From RPRB01 sp035519675 (GTDB taxonomy: Bacteria; Myxococcota; Myxococcia; Myxococcales; Myxococcaceae): a DNA stretch of 64,000 nucleotides. Of this stretch, positions 62,306 through 64,000 are shown one piece after another (positions within the stretch are counted from its first letter, which is position 1; the number at the start of each line of letters is the position of its first letter). The position numbers and the translations under genes are program-made. Location: positions 124,001 through 188,000 of the forward strand of contig DATIWB010000001.1 of NCBI GenBank assembly GCA_035519675.1. The letters are read 5' to 3'. The notes under the pieces were generated by a model. It made no database searches, was not told where the DNA came from, and saw nothing but the letters and a program-made list of their open reading frames with translations.

Positions 62306-63382
62306 ATGCCCGACGCCGCCCCGCCCCGCCTCGACGACTACCTGCTCCTCGGCCGCAGTGGCCTGCGCGTGTCCCGCCTCTGCCTGGGAACGATGACCTT
62401 CGGCACCGAGTGGGGCTGGGGCTCGCCGGAGTCGGCGGCCCGGGAGATCTTCGACCGTTACTTCGACGCCGGGGGGAACTTCGTCGACACCGCGGACGGC
62501 TACACCGGGGGAACCAGCGAGACCCTGGTGGGGAAGTTCATCCGTGACCGGGGCAACCGGGACCGGGTGGTGCTGGCGACGAAGTTCACCTTCGGCGCCG
62601 AGCCAGGGAACCCCAACGCCGGCGGCAACGGACGGAAGAACATCCAGCGCGCGCTGGAGGGGTCGCTCCGGCGGCTCCAGACCGACTGCATCGACCTGTA
62701 CTGGATGCACGCCTGGGACGGCCTCACCCCGATGGAGGAGGTGCTGTCCACGCTCGATGCCCTGGTGCGCTCGGGGAAGATCCGCGCGGTGGGCCTCTCG
62801 GACGTGCCGGCGTGGTACCTGGCCCGCGCCCAGACCATCGCCGAGTTCCGCGGCTGGGAGCCGATCTGCGCGCTGCAGCTCGAGTACTCGCTGGTGGAGC
62901 GCAACATCGAGCGCGAGCACGTCCCCGCGGCGCTGGCGCTGGGCGTGGGCATCTGCCCCTGGAGCCCGCTGGCGAGCGGCATGCTCAGCGGGAAGTACCG
63001 GCGGGACCGGTCGCTGGAGGGCCAGGGCCGGCTCGGGGCCCTGCAGCAGTCGAAGAATCCCGGCTTCCTGAAGCTCTTCACCGACCGGAATTGGCAGATC
63101 GTCGAGGTGCTGGTCGCGGTGGCGGCCGAGGTTGGCCGGTCGCCGGCGCAGGTGGCGCTCAACTGGGTGGCGCACCGTCCCGGCGTGGCCTCGACCATCA
63201 TCGGGGCCAGCAAGCCCTCGCAGCTGGACGACAACCTCGCCGCGCTGTCGTTCGAGCTGCCCGAGGCGCTGCGCAGGAAGCTGGAGGAGGTGACCCGTCC
63301 CGAGACCGTGCACCCGTACCACTTCTTCGAGCCGGAGATACGGCAGATGATCACCGGCGGGACGCGGGTGTCGGCGCACTAG
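62306..63382 (+). CDS. aldo/keto reductase
   Basis: This 358-residue protein has a TIM-barrel with the family tetrad: Asp and Tyr in FVDTADGYTGG, Lys in VVLATKFTFG and His in LYWMHAWDG. The NADPH-binding C-terminal part reads GVASTIIGASKPSQLDDNLAALSFEL. It is of the type that includes YghZ/perakine reductases. GGAGG lies before the ATG. It follows the OmpA gene by 21 bases, so both may be co-transcribed. The IS5-type element begins at the base after the stop, so its 3' end may have been shaped by the insertion. Confidence 0.87.
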   Translation: MPDAAPPRLDDYLLLGRSGLRVSRLCLGTMTFGTEWGWGSPESAAREIFDRYFDAGGNFVDTADGYTGGTSETLVGKFIRDRGNRDRVVLATKFTFGAEPGNPNAGGNGRKNIQRALEGSLRRLQTDCIDLYWMHAWDGLTPMEEVLSTLDALVRSGKIRAVGLSDVPAWYLARAQTIAEFRGWEPICALQLEYSLVERNIEREHVPAALALGVGICPWSPLASGMLSGKYRRDRSLEGQGRLGALQQSKNPGFLKLFTDRNWQIVEVLVAVAAEVGRSPAQVALNWVAHRPGVASTIIGASKPSQLDDNLAALSFELPEALRRKLEEVTRPETVHPYHFFEPEIRQMITGGTRVSAH

Positions 63383-63398
63383 CAGGGTGTTGAGGAAA

Positions 63399-63420
63399 GC
63401 CGCCGGACGGCTCCGGCGGC
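63399..63420 (-). terminator. hairpin with T-run for the transposase gene
   Basis: GCCGCCGG and CCGGCGGC form a perfect 8-base stem with a 6-base loop. Read on the minus strand it is followed by TTTCC, so it can end transposase transcription. It also lies after the aldo/keto reductase stop on the other strand, where no T-run follows. Confidence 0.45.
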
Positions 63421-63494
63421 CACCGACTTGAGGGGTCGGCGAGGCTTTGCTGCCCCGAGGTCGACGCCTTCTTCGCCGTTCCGACCGTCCCCGG

Positions 63495-64000
63495 CTACGC
63501 CGGGTGCAGCCGGGCCATGCGGAGGAGGTTGTAGGCGGCGCCGACGATGTGCGCCGAGAGCTGCGTCCTCGCTCGGCCTCGGTGCCTCGTCCTGCGGAAG
63601 CCACCGATGGTCTTCATCCACCCGAAGACTTCCTCGATCCGCTTCCGGGCTCGCTGGCTGATGGCGTACCCGGGATGTCGCGCGGTGCGCCCGTCGACAG
63701 CCGACCTCCGCCGCGTGTCCGACGTTTGTGCCACGTGCGGCGTGACGTCGAGCTCGCGACAGCCTGCGACGAAGCTCGCCACGTCGTAGCCCTTGTCGGC
63801 GCCGAGCGTGACTCGGCCAGGCCGTCGCTCCTTCAGCCGAGCCAGCATCGTGAGTGCCGAGCGGCGCTCGGCGAAGCCATCGGCGGGCTCGACGACGAGG
63901 TCCACGAGGAGCCCGTTCCGATTCTCCATCAGCGCATTTGCCGAGTACGACAGCCGTGCTTCTCGGCGGTCGCCCTTCCTCGCGAGGAGCGCCTCCGGGT
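63495..64000 (-). CDS. IS5-family DDE transposase, 5' part beyond window
   Basis: The frame is open to the right edge, so only the C-terminal 167 or so residues are seen. The RNase H-like core includes GRVTLGADKGYDVASFV (second catalytic Asp) and RKRIEEVFGWMKTIGGFRRTRHRG (catalytic Glu), with LSAHIVGAAYNLLRMARL at the end. The visible part is intact and shows no stop. The upstream segment ALLARKGDRREARLSYSANALMENRNG is also typical of the family. Its intactness suggests a recent insertion. Confidence 0.85.
   Translation of the reverse strand, partial: PEALLARKGDRREARLSYSANALMENRNGLLVDLVVEPADGFAERRSALTMLARLKERRPGRVTLGADKGYDVASFVAGCRELDVTPHVAQTSDTRRRSAVDGRTARHPGYAISQRARKRIEEVFGWMKTIGGFRRTRHRGRARTQLSAHIVGAAYNLLRMARLHPA

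Larger units (their letters stand above)
63383..64000 (-). mobile_element. IS5-family insertion sequence, partly beyond window
   Basis: The element starts about at 63383 with GCAGGGTGTTGAGG, which resembles IS5-type ends, and continues off the right edge. It carries the transposase described separately. It sits one base after the stop of the aldo/keto reductase. Left and right terminal repeats cannot be compared because the right end is outside the window. Confidence 0.6.

Noticed and set aside
61718..63604. Open frame of about 630 codons antisense to the OmpA and reductase genes
   Set aside because: Composition artefact; both sense genes are firmly identified.

Overview
The window is about 70% GC by eye, with G/C at nearly every third codon position, dense genes on both strands, and many lipoproteins and envelope proteins. 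Features that together suggest a Myxococcota-like deltaproteobacterium are a Ser/Thr kinase next to a sigma factor, an ADOP/MacB-type permease, an ECF42 sigma factor, a GLG1-type cysteine-rich protein and a tmRNA whose tag reads ANDNVELALAA. The assignment is an inference; there is no rRNA or housekeeping marker gene here.

Layout. 0-5.7 kb: an edge-truncated YXWGXW lipoprotein, an alpha/beta hydrolase, a periplasmic sulfite dehydrogenase pair (molybdoprotein plus c-type cytochrome), a membrane fatty acid hydroxylase and a GreA/B-like factor. 5.7-10.6 kb: an RND efflux pair and a glutathione S-transferase. 10.6-18.9 kb: TerC protein, aminotransferase, PhoD phosphodiesterase, DUF1615 lipoprotein, MFS transporter. 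18.9-23 kb: a polysaccharide-type group with an ATP-grasp/NodB fusion, a low-molecular-weight tyrosine phosphatase and a GT4 glycosyltransferase. 23-30.7 kb: beta-propeller lipoprotein, AI-2E permease, a three-gene unit of an AAA ATPase with two zinc-finger proteins, amidohydrolase. 30.7-35.7 kb: GH26-like lipoprotein, then a CMP-sugar-type cytidylyltransferase, a class III aminotransferase and a membrane-anchored glycosyltransferase-like protein. 35.7-42.5 kb: second fatty acid hydroxylase, serine hydrolase, ADOP permease behind two tandem palindromic operators, small secreted proteins.

42.5-44.55 kb is an island of different codon style holding a DGPF (YCII) protein and an ECF42 sigma factor with a recognisable ECF42-type promoter. 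Its right edge coincides with the loss of the N-terminus of a quinone oxidoreductase. 45.5-50.5 kb carries a kinase/sigma operon, an outer membrane protein followed by a broken glycosyltransferase gene, and a lipoprotein with five PPC-like repeats.

50.5-60.5 kb is accessory and eroded: a frameshifted kelch gene, two copies of a ~165-bp direct repeat about 6 kb apart, a tyrosine-recombinase remnant, a 20-bp copy of the tmRNA 3' end, an IS3 orfA fragment and a frameshifted Uma2 gene, all on the 3' side of the tmRNA gene at 60178-60539. This is the picture expected of a decayed integrative element at ssrA. The window ends with an OmpA-family protein with TSP3 repeats, an aldo/keto reductase and an IS5-type insertion sequence running off the right edge.

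I found no complete novel defence or secretion system. The items most worth following are the ATP-grasp/NodB fusion locus, the AAA/zinc-finger unit, the cytidylyltransferase/aminotransferase cluster, the tandem operator before the ADOP permease, and the decayed ssrA-linked element.
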